Source: Hydrogenibacillus sp. (GTDB lineage Bacteria > Bacillota > Bacilli > Thermicanales > DSM-22653). Taken from it: a stretch of DNA of 42,859 nt. The translations under genes were made by a program, and so were the position numbers. Location: positions 1 through 42,859 of the forward strand of contig JADBKT010000012.1 of the NCBI GenBank assembly GCA_014896255.1, read 5' to 3'. Each line of letters starts with the position of its first letter. Position 1 is the stretch's first letter. Positions 1 to 8,612 of the stretch are shown here, piece by piece. The notes beneath the pieces were generated by a model. The model made no database searches and was not told the DNA's origin. It was given only the letters and a program-made list of their open reading frames with translations.

Positions 1-317
1 TCATAAAAGCCGGTCGCCGGGACGATCAACCGCCGTCTTACGAGCAGCCGGCGAAAATACGGCTTTTCCTGCACCGACTCCCGCCGCACGTTGATGATCG
101 GCGCAGCGGGTCGCCATTTGAGCCGAAGCCCCCAGCGCAACGCGCCCAATCTTCGTCCGCCCGCCGCTCCCGGTGCCACGGCGACGACCGGCGTCGACGG
201 GGCGATGTTGTACCGCGGGCGCATCGCGCTTGATCCGGCCGCATCGGAGCCGACGACCGCCTGATACCGCTCGGCGAGCGCCCTTATGTCCGCATCCAAG
301 ACGAATCGACCGCACAC
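1..317 (-). CDS. SRAP / YedK-HMCES family protein (partial, C-terminus beyond window)
   Basis: The reading frame opening with GTG at 317 gives M-C-G-R-F at the N-terminus, the hallmark of SOS-response-associated peptidase (SRAP) proteins. After Met removal, Cys2 forms a covalent link to abasic sites in single-stranded DNA. Other family signatures follow: PRYNIAPST near residues 38-46, LRWGL near 64, INVRRES near 77 and PATGFY at the cut end. The frame is open over all 105 visible codons. An AGAGG-type ribosome site lies about 8 bases before the GTG. An ATG six bases upstream is in another frame with no family resemblance, so it is not the start. The gene begins 22 bases after aroB, where B. 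subtilis has aroH, and is probably co-transcribed with the aro genes. In the family the role is protection or repair of abasic sites; linkage to aromatic synthesis is not implied. Confidence 0.9.
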   Translation of the reverse strand, partial: MCGRFVLDADIRALAERYQAVVGSDAAGSSAMRPRYNIAPSTPVVAVAPGAAGGRRLGALRWGLRLKWRPAAPIINVRRESVQEKPYFRRLLVRRRLIVPATGFY

Positions 318-339
318 CGTCCATCCCTCTTCCGTCCGC

Positions 340-1500
340 TTACGCTCCGTTTCTGCTCCTCGCAAGCGCCGCCGAAAGAAGCGCCGGGAGACGCTCCGCT
401 TCCAGATCGACCAGCTCGACCTTGCCGATCTCGCTGAGCAGCGCAAAGCGAACGCGCGCGCCGCGATTTTTTTTGTCGTACTGCATCCGGGCGACGATGG
501 CGGGGAGATCGCCGAGCGATGGCGGCGCCGTCGGAAGCTCAAAAGCGCGCACCGCCCGCCGCACCGTTTCCAAGAGCGCCGGCGGCGCAAACCCCAGCTC
601 GACCGCGAGCGCCGTCTCCCAGACGAGTCCGACGGCCACCGCCTCGCCGTGCAAAAGGCTCCCGTACCCTTCCGTCGCCTCCAACGCATGCGCCACCGTA
701 TGTCCGACATTCAGCCGCTCCCGCACCCCGCGCGTCTCCCGCGCATCGGCGGCGACGACCGCCGCCTTCACGGCGATCCCCCGGTAGAGCGCCTCTTGCG
801 TCACGTCGGGCTCCACGTTCAAGAGCGCCCGATGCACCGACACGACCCAATCGACCATTTCCGGCGAATCGATGAGCGCGTGTTTCACGAGCTCCGCCAG
901 CCCGGCGCGCACCTCCCGCGGCGTAAGCGTCCTGAGCGTCGATACATCGTACAGGACGGCCCGCGGCGGGTAGAAAGCGCCGATCGCGTTTTTCGCCTTG
1001 GGGTGATTGACCGCCACCTTCCCCCCGACGCTGGAGTCATGGGCGAGGACGGTCGTCGGCAGCTGCACGTAGTCGATCCCCCGCATGTATGTCGCCGCCG
1101 CAAAGCCGCCCAAGTCGCCCACGACGCCGCCGCCGAGCGCCAGAAGAACGCCCCTTCGATCGATCCCCGCTTCCAGCATCGCCCCCACGACCGCTTCCAA
1201 GACGGCGAGCGACTTGGCCGCCTCCCCGCTCGGCACGGCGTACAGTCCGACGCGATAACCGTCCGCCTTGAGCGTCTGCGTCAGCGCCTCCCCGTACAGC
1301 GGACGCACGGCCGCATCGGTGAGCACAAAAAGCGGCCGATCGCGGCCGATGCCAAGTCCCTCCAGCCGGGAACCGAGCCGCCGAAGCAGCCCGTCGCCGA
1401 CGACGACAGGATATGTTAGGCCCTCATAGGACACGGTCAACGTCCGGGCCCCACCGTCCAGACCGTTATGCTTCTCACCGCAGGTCTTCTCGCCTGGCAT
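340..1500 (-). CDS. aroB: 3-dehydroquinate synthase
   Basis: AroB converts DAHP to 3-dehydroquinate, the second step of the shikimate pathway, in the cytoplasm, using NAD and a divalent metal. The 386-residue product has the glycine-rich GGGVVGDLGGF stretch, PTTVLAHDSSVGGK with its lysine, NHPKAKN, and the expected metal ligands in GLAELVKHALI (Glu), NVGHTVAHALE (His) and LLHGEAVAVG (His). Length is normal, with about 15 extra N-terminal residues. The ATG at 1500 is preceded by AAGGAGG at 7 bases, which fixes the start. It follows aroC by 51 bases on the same strand, the order seen in B. subtilis, so it is very probably the promoter-distal part of the long folE/hepS-aro transcription unit. 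Confidence 0.97.
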   Translation of the reverse strand: MPGEKTCGEKHNGLDGGARTLTVSYEGLTYPVVVGDGLLRRLGSRLEGLGIGRDRPLFVLTDAAVRPLYGEALTQTLKADGYRVGLYAVPSGEAAKSLAVLEAVVGAMLEAGIDRRGVLLALGGGVVGDLGGFAAATYMRGIDYVQLPTTVLAHDSSVGGKVAVNHPKAKNAIGAFYPPRAVLYDVSTLRTLTPREVRAGLAELVKHALIDSPEMVDWVVSVHRALLNVEPDVTQEALYRGIAVKAAVVAADARETRGVRERLNVGHTVAHALEATEGYGSLLHGEAVAVGLVWETALAVELGFAPPALLETVRRAVRAFELPTAPPSLGDLPAIVARMQYDKKNRGARVRFALLSEIGKVELVDLEAERLPALLSAALARSRNGA

Positions 1501-1551
1501 CCGACAGCCTCCTTCTGCGCCCCTTCGACCGGCGTCCGATCGGTTTAAAAA

Positions 1552-2790
1552 TTAAAAATCCCGCGCATACGCCCGATGGGCATCGACTGCCTGCTTCAGC
1601 GCCGCCATCCGATCGGCGGGGAACGCCTCCAAAAGCGCCCGGGCGACTTCAAACGCGACGACGTACTCGGCGACGACCGCCGCCGCCGGCACGGCCGTCG
1701 TGTCGGAACGCTCCACGGACGCCTCAAACGGCTCCTTCGTCACCAGATCGACGCTCCGAAGCGGCTTGTAAAGCGTCGGAATGGGCTTCATCGCCGCCCG
1801 GACGACGATCGGCATGCCCGTCGTCATCCCGCCTTCAAACCCGCCGGCGCGGTTCGTCATCCGGTAGAAACCGCGTCCCGGGGCATGGAAAATCTCGTCG
1901 TGCGCCGCCGAACCGAAAACGCGCGCCGCCTCAAAGCCGAGGCCGAATTCGACCCCTTTGATCGCCTGAATGCTCATCACCGCCTGGGCGAGCCGCGCAT
2001 CCAGCTTCCGGTCCCACTGCACATGGCTGCCTAAGCCCACCGGCACGCCGACGGCGACGACCTCGATCACCCCGCCGACCGTGTCGCCCGCCGCCTTGGC
2101 CCGATCGACCGTCGCCATCATCGCCTGCTCCTTCGCCGGGTCGAACGTCCGGACCGGCGAGGCTTCCGTCCGCTCCAAAAGACGCGCCGCCGCCTCCCGC
2201 CATAAGCGCAGGACGGCCTCCTGATCCATCGCCGCGCCTTCTTGCGCCAACGCCGCCCAGACGTCCGCCCACGGGTCGCCCTCCGCCGTCACGCCGCCGA
2301 GCGCCCGCACATAGCCGACGACATCGATCCCGACCTCCTGAAGCAGCCGCTTGGCCACCGCCCCCACGGCGACGCGCATCGCCGTCTCCCGGGCGCTGGA
2401 ACGCTCCAGCACGTCGCGCACGTCGCGATGGCCGTACTTGATCGCCCCGCTTAAATCCGCATGCCCCGGCCGCGGCCGCGTCCGGCGGCGCATCCCGAGC
2501 TCCGGATCGTCCACCGGCTCCGCGCTCATCACGTGTTGCCAGCTTTGGTGATCGCGGTTTTCGATCAAAAGGGCGATCGGCGCCCCGGTCGTATGCCCGT
2601 GCCGCACGCCGCCCAAGAACTGCACCTGATCCCGTTCGATCATCATGCGCTTGCCGCGGCCGTATCCTTTTTGCCGCCGCGCGAGCGCCGCGTCGATGTC
2701 TTCGGCGACCAGCCGAAGACCGCTCGGCACCCCTTCGACAATACCGACGAGGGCCCGTCCGTGCGACTCCCCTGCCGTCAGGTAACGCAC
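1552..2790 (-). CDS. aroC: chorismate synthase
   Basis: This enzyme makes chorismate from EPSP with reduced FMN, the last step of the shikimate pathway. Chorismate is also the MqnA substrate, and mqnA lies in the same cluster. The 412-residue product starts [11 protein letters not shown] and carries the family blocks [30 protein letters not shown] and [20 protein letters not shown]. The start is GTG at 2790 with GGAGGTG 7 bases before it. B. subtilis calls this gene aroF and places it between cheR and aroB, exactly as here. Length is somewhat above the usual 360-390 residues. The C-terminus ends about 60 bases before aroB. Confidence 0.97.
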   Translation of the reverse strand: MRYLTAGESHGRALVGIVEGVPSGLRLVAEDIDAALARRQKGYGRGKRMMIERDQVQFLGGVRHGHTTGAPIALLIENRDHQSWQHVMSAEPVDDPELGMRRRTRPRPGHADLSGAIKYGHRDVRDVLERSSARETAMRVAVGAVAKRLLQEVGIDVVGYVRALGGVTAEGDPWADVWAALAQEGAAMDQEAVLRLWREAAARLLERTEASPVRTFDPAKEQAMMATVDRAKAAGDTVGGVIEVVAVGVPVGLGSHVQWDRKLDARLAQAVMSIQAIKGVEFGLGFEAARVFGSAAHDEIFHAPGRGFYRMTNRAGGFEGGMTTGMPIVVRAAMKPIPTLYKPLRSVDLVTKEPFEASVERSDTTAVPAAAVVAEYVVAFEVARALLEAFPADRMAALKQAVDAHRAYARDF

Positions 2791-2826
2791 CGATGCCCAC
2801 CTCCCGTTCCACGTCGCCCGTTCCGC

Positions 2827-3615
2827 TCACGATTTCCGGCGATAGACGAACGGATACGCCTGTTCGAGGCCGTACTGTTCCGGATGAAATATTTGTTCCG
2901 TTCCCCCGACGAACAAATACCCGCCGGGGCGGAGCACGCCCGCCAGTGAACGGTATAAATGCTTTTTTCCCTCGTCCGTAAAATAAATGGCCACATTGCG
3001 GTTCACGATCAAATCAAACGGCCCCTTCGGATACGGATCGCGCAGCAAATCATGACGCATAAAATGTACCATGCTGACCAGTTCTTCCGCGACCCGAAAC
3101 GCGTCTCCATCCGGAACGAAATACCGCGCGCGATAATCAGCAGGCACCGACTGCACGCTTTTGGCCGAATAGCGCGCCGCACGCGCCATTTGAAGCGCCG
3201 GCTCGTCGATGTCCGTGGCCAACAGCCAAACGCCTGCAAGCGCGCGGCGCGCGTGAAGGAGCATGGCGAGCGTGTACGGTTCTTCGCCCGTCGAACATGC
3301 CGCGCTCCAGAGCTTTAAGTGCGGAAGGCGGGCGAGTTCGGCGAGCACATGGCGGTCGAGCTCCGCCCAGAGCTCCGGGTTGCGAAAAAATTCCGAGACA
3401 TTGATCGTCACCCGATCGATGAACTCCGTCCGGAGCCGTTCATCTTCAACGATCGCCCGAAAATACGCCCCATAATCGTCAAACCCGCGGCGGCGCATGA
3501 GCGTCGCAATACGCCGCATCATCTGCGGCGCTTTATAAAAACGCAAATCCAAACCCAACGCGTCCCGAACATCGGACACAAAACGCGCATAGGACATCTC
3601 GTCGGCCAAAGACAC
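2827..3615 (-). CDS. cheR: chemotaxis protein methyltransferase CheR
   Basis: CheR uses S-adenosylmethionine to methylate glutamates on chemoreceptors. The 262-residue product has the N-terminal helical domain (about 1-70), then TINVSEFFRNP, and the SAM-binding domain with SAACSTGEEPY near 104-114, ATDID near 133 and VNRNVAIYF near 204-212. The frame is open upstream to 3750, but GGGAGAGG lies 7 bases before a GTG at 3615 and the resulting length equals the family (256 in B. subtilis), so that start is chosen; an ATG at 3597 is the alternative. The usual Cys of the CRNV motif is Asn here. No other chemotaxis gene lies in the window. B. subtilis has the same ndk-cheR-aroF order. Confidence 0.95.
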   Translation of the reverse strand: MSLADEMSYARFVSDVRDALGLDLRFYKAPQMMRRIATLMRRRGFDDYGAYFRAIVEDERLRTEFIDRVTINVSEFFRNPELWAELDRHVLAELARLPHLKLWSAACSTGEEPYTLAMLLHARRALAGVWLLATDIDEPALQMARAARYSAKSVQSVPADYRARYFVPDGDAFRVAEELVSMVHFMRHDLLRDPYPKGPFDLIVNRNVAIYFTDEGKKHLYRSLAGVLRPGGYLFVGGTEQIFHPEQYGLEQAYPFVYRRKS

Positions 3616-3687
3616 GCCAAAACCTCTCCCTTTCGTGATCCACCGCTTCGTAGACCAAATGGGCCGAGATCGCCCGAATAGCGCAAA

Positions 3688-3710
3688 GCGCCCGCTTCGC
3701 GGGCGGGCGC
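3688..3710 (-). terminator. GC hairpin between ndk and cheR
   Basis: A perfect 8-bp stem, GCGCCCGC pairing with GCGGGCGC around a 7-base loop, lies in the 125-base gap after ndk. Read on the minus strand it is followed only by TTTGCGCTATT, so it would be a weak terminator or a processing/attenuating hairpin within the operon. Confidence 0.4.
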
Positions 3711-3740
3711 CTCCGCTTCGAATAAAGCCGCGACGCGAAT

Positions 3741-4184
3741 TTATATCCAAGCATCGACGTCGCGTTCATAGGCGATGAGTTCGTCTTCGCCGAACCAGAG
3801 CGCGATTTCCCGAGCCGCACTCTCCGGCGAATCCGAACCGTGGATCACGTTTTTGTCGATGGAAAGCGCCAGATCTCCGCGTATCGTCCCGGGCGCGGCA
3901 TCTTTCGGGTTGGTCTTGCCCATCATCTCCCGGACGACGCCGATCGCGTTCGGCCCTTCCAACACGAACGCGAATACCGGCGCAGACGTGATGAACGTCA
4001 CAAGGTCACGGAAAAACGGCCGCTCGCGGTGCTCGGCGTAGTGCGCTTCCGCCAGAGACGTCGATACCTGCATGAGCTTTGCGCCGACGATTCTAAGACC
4101 CCGGCGTTCAAAGCGAGCGACGATCTCTCCGATGAGCCCCCGCTGGACGCCGTCCGGCTTGACCATCACAAACGTGCGTTCCAA
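3741..4184 (-). CDS. ndk: nucleoside diphosphate kinase
   Basis: Ndk transfers the gamma phosphate of ATP to nucleoside diphosphates through a phospho-histidine. The 147-residue product is full length, starts [13 protein letters not shown] and keeps the active-site block NVIHGSDS with His115. The start codon is TTG at 4184, supported by GAGGAGGT 8 bases upstream and by exact family alignment. It lies between hepT and cheR as in B. subtilis; a gap of about 40 bases separates it from hepT. Confidence 0.97.
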   Translation of the reverse strand: MERTFVMVKPDGVQRGLIGEIVARFERRGLRIVGAKLMQVSTSLAEAHYAEHRERPFFRDLVTFITSAPVFAFVLEGPNAIGVVREMMGKTNPKDAAPGTIRGDLALSIDKNVIHGSDSPESAAREIALWFGEDELIAYERDVDAWI

Positions 4185-4225
4185 CCGCGTAAACCTCCTC
4201 GCATGCAGTCACCAACAGTTTATCA

Positions 4226-5206
4226 TTAGAACTTCCGTTTTTCAATAAACGACACCAGCGCTTCCAAATACCGCGTCGCCTCGAAATCCGAAAGTCCAAA
4301 GAGCGCCGCCTTGGCGCGGGCGACATAACGCTCCGCCACCTTACGCGTGCGGTCGAAGGCCCCGCTGTCGGCGATGAGCCGGATCAACTCCGGCATCCGC
4401 CGCTCGGTCTCCCGTCGCAGGAGGGCTTCGATGAGCGTCTGTCGCGTCGCCTCAGGAGCGCAGCGCAAAGCGAAAATCGTCGGCAGCGTCACGTGGCCCT
4501 GGCTGAGGTCGCTCCCCGACGGCTTGCCGAGCTCTTCCGGCGTCCCCGTAAAATCGAGCAGATCGTCCGTCACCTGAAACGCCATTCCGGAATAAAACGC
4601 ATATCGCCGGAGCCGTTCCTGCACCCCCTCCGGCGCCCCGGCGACGCGCGCCCCGAGGTAGGCGCTGATCTCCATCAAGAGCGCCGTTTTGCGCCGGATG
4701 CGGCGAAAATACCGGCGAAACGACACATCCGGGCGATACAGGTCGGCCTGTTGCGCGATCTCCCCGCGGCTCATCTCGTGCATGGCGCGGGCAAGCACGC
4801 GGTGCAGGACGACGTCGGAAAACGCCCCGAGCTCCGAAAGCGCCCGGGCGAACAAATAATCCCCCGTGTAGACCGCCACCTGATCGTTCCAGCGGGCGCG
4901 CACCGTCTTTTGGCCGCGGCGAAGTTCGGCCTGATCGACGACGTCGTCGTGCACGAGCGTCGCCATATGGATCAGCTCGATCGCCGCCGCCAGGCGCACG
5001 AGCTCGGCCTCCACCTTCGGACCGACGGCGCCGAAGCGCCCGGAGATCAGCACCACGAGCGGCCGCAGGCGCTTCCCGCCGGCGTACAGCAGGTGTCGCG
5101 CCGCTTCATCGAGCAGCGGGCTTTCCGCGATGAGCAGCGCATCCAAGCGATCCTCCACTTGTCCCAACGCCTCTTGAAAATCCTCATACACATCGACGAT
5201 CTGCAT
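4226..5206 (-). CDS. hepT: heptaprenyl diphosphate synthase component II
   Basis: HepT is the catalytic subunit that extends farnesyl diphosphate with isopentenyl units to the C35 side chain of menaquinone-7; it needs HepS. Both aspartate-rich motifs are present, DDVVD at 87-91 and DDLLD at 214-218, with GGKRLRP near 43-49 for pyrophosphate binding. The 326-residue length matches the family. It starts 3 bases after the mqnA stop, so translation is probably coupled. In B. subtilis hepS, menG and hepT are adjacent; here the UbiA-type prenyltransferase, ubiX and mqnA separate menG from hepT. Confidence 0.95.
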   Translation of the reverse strand: MQIVDVYEDFQEALGQVEDRLDALLIAESPLLDEAARHLLYAGGKRLRPLVVLISGRFGAVGPKVEAELVRLAAAIELIHMATLVHDDVVDQAELRRGQKTVRARWNDQVAVYTGDYLFARALSELGAFSDVVLHRVLARAMHEMSRGEIAQQADLYRPDVSFRRYFRRIRRKTALLMEISAYLGARVAGAPEGVQERLRRYAFYSGMAFQVTDDLLDFTGTPEELGKPSGSDLSQGHVTLPTIFALRCAPEATRQTLIEALLRRETERRMPELIRLIADSGAFDRTRKVAERYVARAKAALFGLSDFEATRYLEALVSFIEKRKF

Positions 5207-5209
5207 GGT

Positions 5210-6079
5210 CTACCGTTCGGCCCCCACCGCAAGCCCGACCGTGACCGGCGGCTCGAGAATCTCGATTTCCGGCATCTGCGGCAAAAAACGATGTTCCGCC
5301 GCATAGGCGAAGTAGCGCTTCAGACCCTCCCGCTGCGGGTGATCGAGTTCATGGCTGAGCCCTTCAAAATAGCGGTACCACTCGGCGTCCGTGCCCCCGA
5401 GGCGCGCTTTGGCCGCCTCGACGAGCGGCCGCGGATCGTGGCGGGTGCGCCACTTGCTGTGGATAAAAGCCCGATGGACGGCCCACACGAGCTCCTCATG
5501 CGCGGCGACGGCTTCCCGCCGGACGCCCCAGACGGCAAACGTCATCCATGCCCCCGTGTACGTCCGCCACAGCTCGCCGAGATCATACGCGTAATAACGG
5601 CGGCCGTTCCGGTGAGCGACGATCGCCTCGTCGCCGATCATCAGGGCCACGTCCGCCGAAGCGAGCATCGCCGGAAGGTTCGGCTCGACCGTCTCATACG
5701 TCGGCTGAAGATGCATAAACGTCTCCAAAATGATCTTCGCCAAGTGCACGCTCGTCGCCGAGCGGTTCGTGAGCGCCACATGCGGCGCCCGATACGTATG
5801 CAGCGGCCGGTGGGCAAAGAGAAAGATCGAGCCGACCGGCCCATAGGCGCTGACCGAAAGCGACGGCAAAAGCACGTATCGATCCGGATCCAAACCGTAA
5901 GCGAACGACGACATCGGTCCGATGTCCACTTGTCCCTCGCGCATCAAGCGGTTCAGCTCCGCCGGCGTCGAACGGACGATGCGCACCGCTAAAGGGGCGC
6001 CAGGCCAAAGGGCGTCCGGATCAAAATAAAAAAAGACCGGCAACGTATTCATGTAATCGATGTGACCGATGGTGAGCAC
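5210..6079 (-). CDS. mqnA: chorismate dehydratase of the futalosine menaquinone pathway
   Basis: MqnA removes water from chorismate to give 3-[(1-carboxyvinyl)oxy]benzoate, the entry step of the futalosine route to menaquinone. The 289-residue product has the typical start LTIGHIDYMNTLPVFF, then VDIGPMSSFAYG, SYGPVGS-like SAYGPVGSIFLF, TNRSATSVHLAKIILE and ALMIGDEAIV, all expected of this periplasmic-binding-protein-like fold. The start is GTG at 6079 with AAGGGGAG 5 bases before it. It lies between ubiX and hepT in a run of quinone genes. Its close relative MqnD acts later in the pathway, but the start and SYGPVGS-type motif fit MqnA better. MqnB, C, D and E are not in this window. Confidence 0.92.
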   Translation of the reverse strand: MLTIGHIDYMNTLPVFFYFDPDALWPGAPLAVRIVRSTPAELNRLMREGQVDIGPMSSFAYGLDPDRYVLLPSLSVSAYGPVGSIFLFAHRPLHTYRAPHVALTNRSATSVHLAKIILETFMHLQPTYETVEPNLPAMLASADVALMIGDEAIVAHRNGRRYYAYDLGELWRTYTGAWMTFAVWGVRREAVAAHEELVWAVHRAFIHSKWRTRHDPRPLVEAAKARLGGTDAEWYRYFEGLSHELDHPQREGLKRYFAYAAEHRFLPQMPEIEILEPPVTVGLAVGAER

Positions 6080-6165
6080 CGGATCTCCCCTTCCCGCAGA
6101 GTCTCACTGGCCCGGTCGATCTTTCGCTTTCTCGCCGCCCCATCACCCTCGGCGGACGACAAGGG

Positions 6166-6810
6166 CTATGACCGTTCCTCCCGCCAGCGCGGATAAAGCC
6201 CGTGGTCCGTCACGCCGAGCGCATCGAGCGCCCGCCCGACGATGAAATCGACCACGTCATCGATCGACTCAGGACGCGGATAGAACGCCGGCATGGCCGG
6301 GACGATGCGCACCCCGAGCCGGGCAAGCTTCAGCATATTTTCCAAATGAATCGCCGAAAGGGGCGTCTCCCGCGGCACGAGAACGAGCCGGCGGCCTTCT
6401 TTGAGCGTCGCGTCGGCCGAGCGGACGATCAAATTGTCGGCCGTCCCGTGGGCCACCGCCGCGAGCGTGTTCATCGAACAGGGGATGATGAGCATCCCGT
6501 CGTGCGCAAACGTGCCGCTCGCCGTCCGCGCCCCGATATCCCGCACATCGTACGTGATGAGCCTGCCGCGTTCGCGCTCGTCGCGCGTGCATCGATCTTC
6601 CGCATCGGACGCATCGCGGAACAGATGACCCGGAAGCGCGCGCACACCGCCGGGAAAACGCAAGTCCTCCTCCTCCTCGGCCACGCGCAGCGCCCCGTCG
6701 CTCATCATCGCGTGAACCTCGTGCCCGATTTGAAGCAGCGTCTCGATCGCCCGGAGGCCGAAGCGGATGCCGCTCGCCCCGGTCAGCGCCACCACAAAGC
6801 GCCGCCTCAT
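6166..6810 (-). CDS. ubiX: UbiX-type flavin prenyltransferase
   Basis: UbiX attaches dimethylallyl phosphate to FMN, making the prenyl-FMN cofactor used by UbiD-type decarboxylases. The product (214 residues from the ATG at 6810) starts MRRRFVVALTGASGIRFG, the FMN-binding loop, and carries IPCSMNTLAAVAHGTADNLIVR, LKEGRRLVLVPRETPL and a matching C-terminus. The start codon overlaps the stop of the UbiA-type gene in an ATGA, which supports coupling and rules out the longer upstream frame. In the futalosine pathway the partner decarboxylase removes the aromatic carboxyl after prenylation; no ubiD-like gene is in the window, so the partner must be elsewhere. Confidence 0.95.
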   Translation of the reverse strand: MRRRFVVALTGASGIRFGLRAIETLLQIGHEVHAMMSDGALRVAEEEEDLRFPGGVRALPGHLFRDASDAEDRCTRDERERGRLITYDVRDIGARTASGTFAHDGMLIIPCSMNTLAAVAHGTADNLIVRSADATLKEGRRLVLVPRETPLSAIHLENMLKLARLGVRIVPAMPAFYPRPESIDDVVDFIVGRALDALGVTDHGLYPRWREERS

Positions 6811-7697
6811 CCGCGACCCGCCCCGCCGGCCAACAGCGTATAGACGGACAAAAGCGTCCATACGAACACGACGACCGAAAGGACGCCGTTCATCGTAAAA
6901 AAGGCCAGATTCAACCGGCTCATGTCGTGCGGCGACAAAATGGCGTGCTCATACCCCAAAATCACCGCCGCCGCCAACACCCCCAGGCCGAACGGCCAGC
7001 CGAGACGCATCGTCCACCAGAGGCCCAGGAGAAACACGATCGTCAGCCCATGAAACCCTCGGGCGATCCAGAGCGATCGTGCGAGGCCGAAACGCGCCGG
7101 GATGGAGTATAACCCGTGCCGGCGGTCGAACTCCAGATCTTGCGTTGCGTAAATCACGTCGAACCCGGCGATCCAAAACACCACCGCCAAAAACAACCAC
7201 CACGCCGCTTGCGCATCCAACCGTCCGGTCGCCGCCACCCAGCCGCCGAGCGGCGCCAGCGCGTCCGTCACCCCGAGAATGAGGTGCGAAAGCCACGTGA
7301 AGCGCTTCGTATACGAGTAAAACACGAGAAAAAAGACCGCGATCGGAAGGAGCTTCACCGCCAACGGATTCAACATATAGGCGCTTAAGAACAAGAGCCC
7401 GAACGATAAAACGATATAAAGCCACACTTCCGCGCCGGAGATGCGCCCGCTTACGAGCGGCCGGTCTTTCGTCCGCGGATTGAGCGCGTCGATCGCCCGG
7501 TCGATCACACGATTCAACGACATCGCCGCCGTTCGGGCCCCGACCATGGCCATCGTCGTCCAAAACCAAAGCGCAATCGACGGCCAAGTCCCGTACGCAT
7601 CGACGTGCCCGAGCACAAGGCCCATATAGGCGAACGGCAAGGCAAAAATCGTATGTTCGAACTTGATCATTTCCAAAAAGACACGCAGCTTGTGCAT
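6807..7697 (-). CDS. UbiA-family aromatic prenyltransferase (menaquinone, MqnP-like)
   Basis: This integral membrane enzyme attaches a polyprenyl chain to an aromatic acid. The 296-residue product has the first aspartate motif NRVIDRAID at 62-70, followed by NPRTKDRPL, and a second aspartate motif TQDLEFDRRHGLYSIP near 180. Between and after these are about eight hydrophobic segments. The frame is open to 7796, but the ATG at 7697 has AGGGGG just upstream and gives the family start (HKLRVFLEMIKFEHTIFALPFA). With mqnA, ubiX, menG and hepS/hepT beside it, the substrate is most likely the 1,4-dihydroxy-6-naphthoate of the futalosine route, not the MenA substrate; this is inferred from context. 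Confidence 0.9.
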   Translation of the reverse strand: MHKLRVFLEMIKFEHTIFALPFAYMGLVLGHVDAYGTWPSIALWFWTTMAMVGARTAAMSLNRVIDRAIDALNPRTKDRPLVSGRISGAEVWLYIVLSFGLLFLSAYMLNPLAVKLLPIAVFFLVFYSYTKRFTWLSHLILGVTDALAPLGGWVAATGRLDAQAAWWLFLAVVFWIAGFDVIYATQDLEFDRRHGLYSIPARFGLARSLWIARGFHGLTIVFLLGLWWTMRLGWPFGLGVLAAAVILGYEHAILSPHDMSRLNLAFFTMNGVLSVVVFVWTLLSVYTLLAGGAGRG

Positions 7698-7839
7698 TCC
7701 ATCCCCCTGCTTTCCGGCGTTCGCCCGCCTTCGGTTCGCGCCTCCGGCGGCCAAAGCCCGCGCGACGCTTCCCGCGGCGCTCTCGGTGATGAGCAAAAGC
7801 CGCTTCGCGGCACCGCGGATACGCCGTCGACCCTGGCGT

Positions 7840-8610
7840 TCAAACCGGTTTTCGCCCCAGATGAATCGCGGCGATCCCTCCGGTGAGCAGCTTCACTTGC
7901 ACGTCGACGAGCCCGGCGCGGCGAAAACGGTCGGCCAACGCCCGGTGATCGGGAAACGTTTTCAACGATTCCGGAAGCCAACGATATTCCTCGTAACGCC
8001 TCGCCACAAGACGCCCCAGAAGCGGGAGCACATGCTCGAAATACGCATAATACAACTCGCGGAAGACAGGGACCACCGGCTTCGACAGCTCCAACGAGAC
8101 GACGAGCCCGCCCGGCCGGACGACGCGGGTCATCTCTTGGAGCGTCCGATCGATGTCCGGTACGTTCCGCAGCGCAAACCCGATCGTCGCATAATCGAAT
8201 ACGCCATCGGCAAACGGCAACGCCGTCGCGTCACCCTCGACCCAATCGACGTCCTCGAACCCCCGGCGGCGAGCCTTCTCGCGCGCCAGCGCGAGCATCT
8301 TCGGTGAAAAATCGACGCCCACCACGCGCCCCTTCGGACCGACCGCCCGGCGCACGGCAAGCGCCAGATCCCCCGTGCCGGAAGCCACGTCCAGCGCCGA
8401 GGCGCCGGGGCGAACCCGCATCATCGCCAGCATCTTCCGCCGCCAATGCTTGTGAACGCCGAACGAAAGCAGCGTGTTCATCAGATCATACCGCGGCGCG
8501 ATGGCTTCGAACACCCGATAGACGAACGTCCGCTTGTCTTCGGCAACCGGCTTCACGGCTGCGGCAAACGGACGATCCAGCCCATCCGGACGATCCGTCC
8601 GCCCGTTCAA
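7840..8610 (-). CDS. menG: demethylmenaquinone methyltransferase
   Basis: MenG (UbiE family) uses S-adenosylmethionine to methylate demethylmenaquinone in the final step of menaquinone synthesis. The 256-residue product shows FEAIAPRYDLMNTLLSFG near 35-52, the SAM loop LDVASGTGDLALA near 74-86, GVDFSPKML, and ATIGFALRNVPD near 140. The start is TTG at 8610, two bases after the hepS stop, with GAGAGGGG about 8 bases before it. About 20 N-terminal residues exceed the usual start. The hepS-menG pairing is the same as in B. subtilis. Confidence 0.95.
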   Translation of the reverse strand: MNGRTDRPDGLDRPFAAAVKPVAEDKRTFVYRVFEAIAPRYDLMNTLLSFGVHKHWRRKMLAMMRVRPGASALDVASGTGDLALAVRRAVGPKGRVVGVDFSPKMLALAREKARRRGFEDVDWVEGDATALPFADGVFDYATIGFALRNVPDIDRTLQEMTRVVRPGGLVVSLELSKPVVPVFRELYYAYFEHVLPLLGRLVARRYEEYRWLPESLKTFPDHRALADRFRRAGLVDVQVKLLTGGIAAIHLGRKPV

Positions 8611-8612
8611 CC

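Noticed and set aside
1-324. ATG-started 107-residue frame at the left edge
   Set aside because: It codes for Gly/Arg-rich low-complexity sequence; the overlapping GTG frame carries clear SRAP motifs.
286-1419. Long plus-strand open frames opposite aroB, aroC, hepT, spoIVA, miaB and others
   Set aside because: They are shadows created by GC-rich codons of the real genes: rich in Arg, Pro and His, with no ribosome sites or family motifs.
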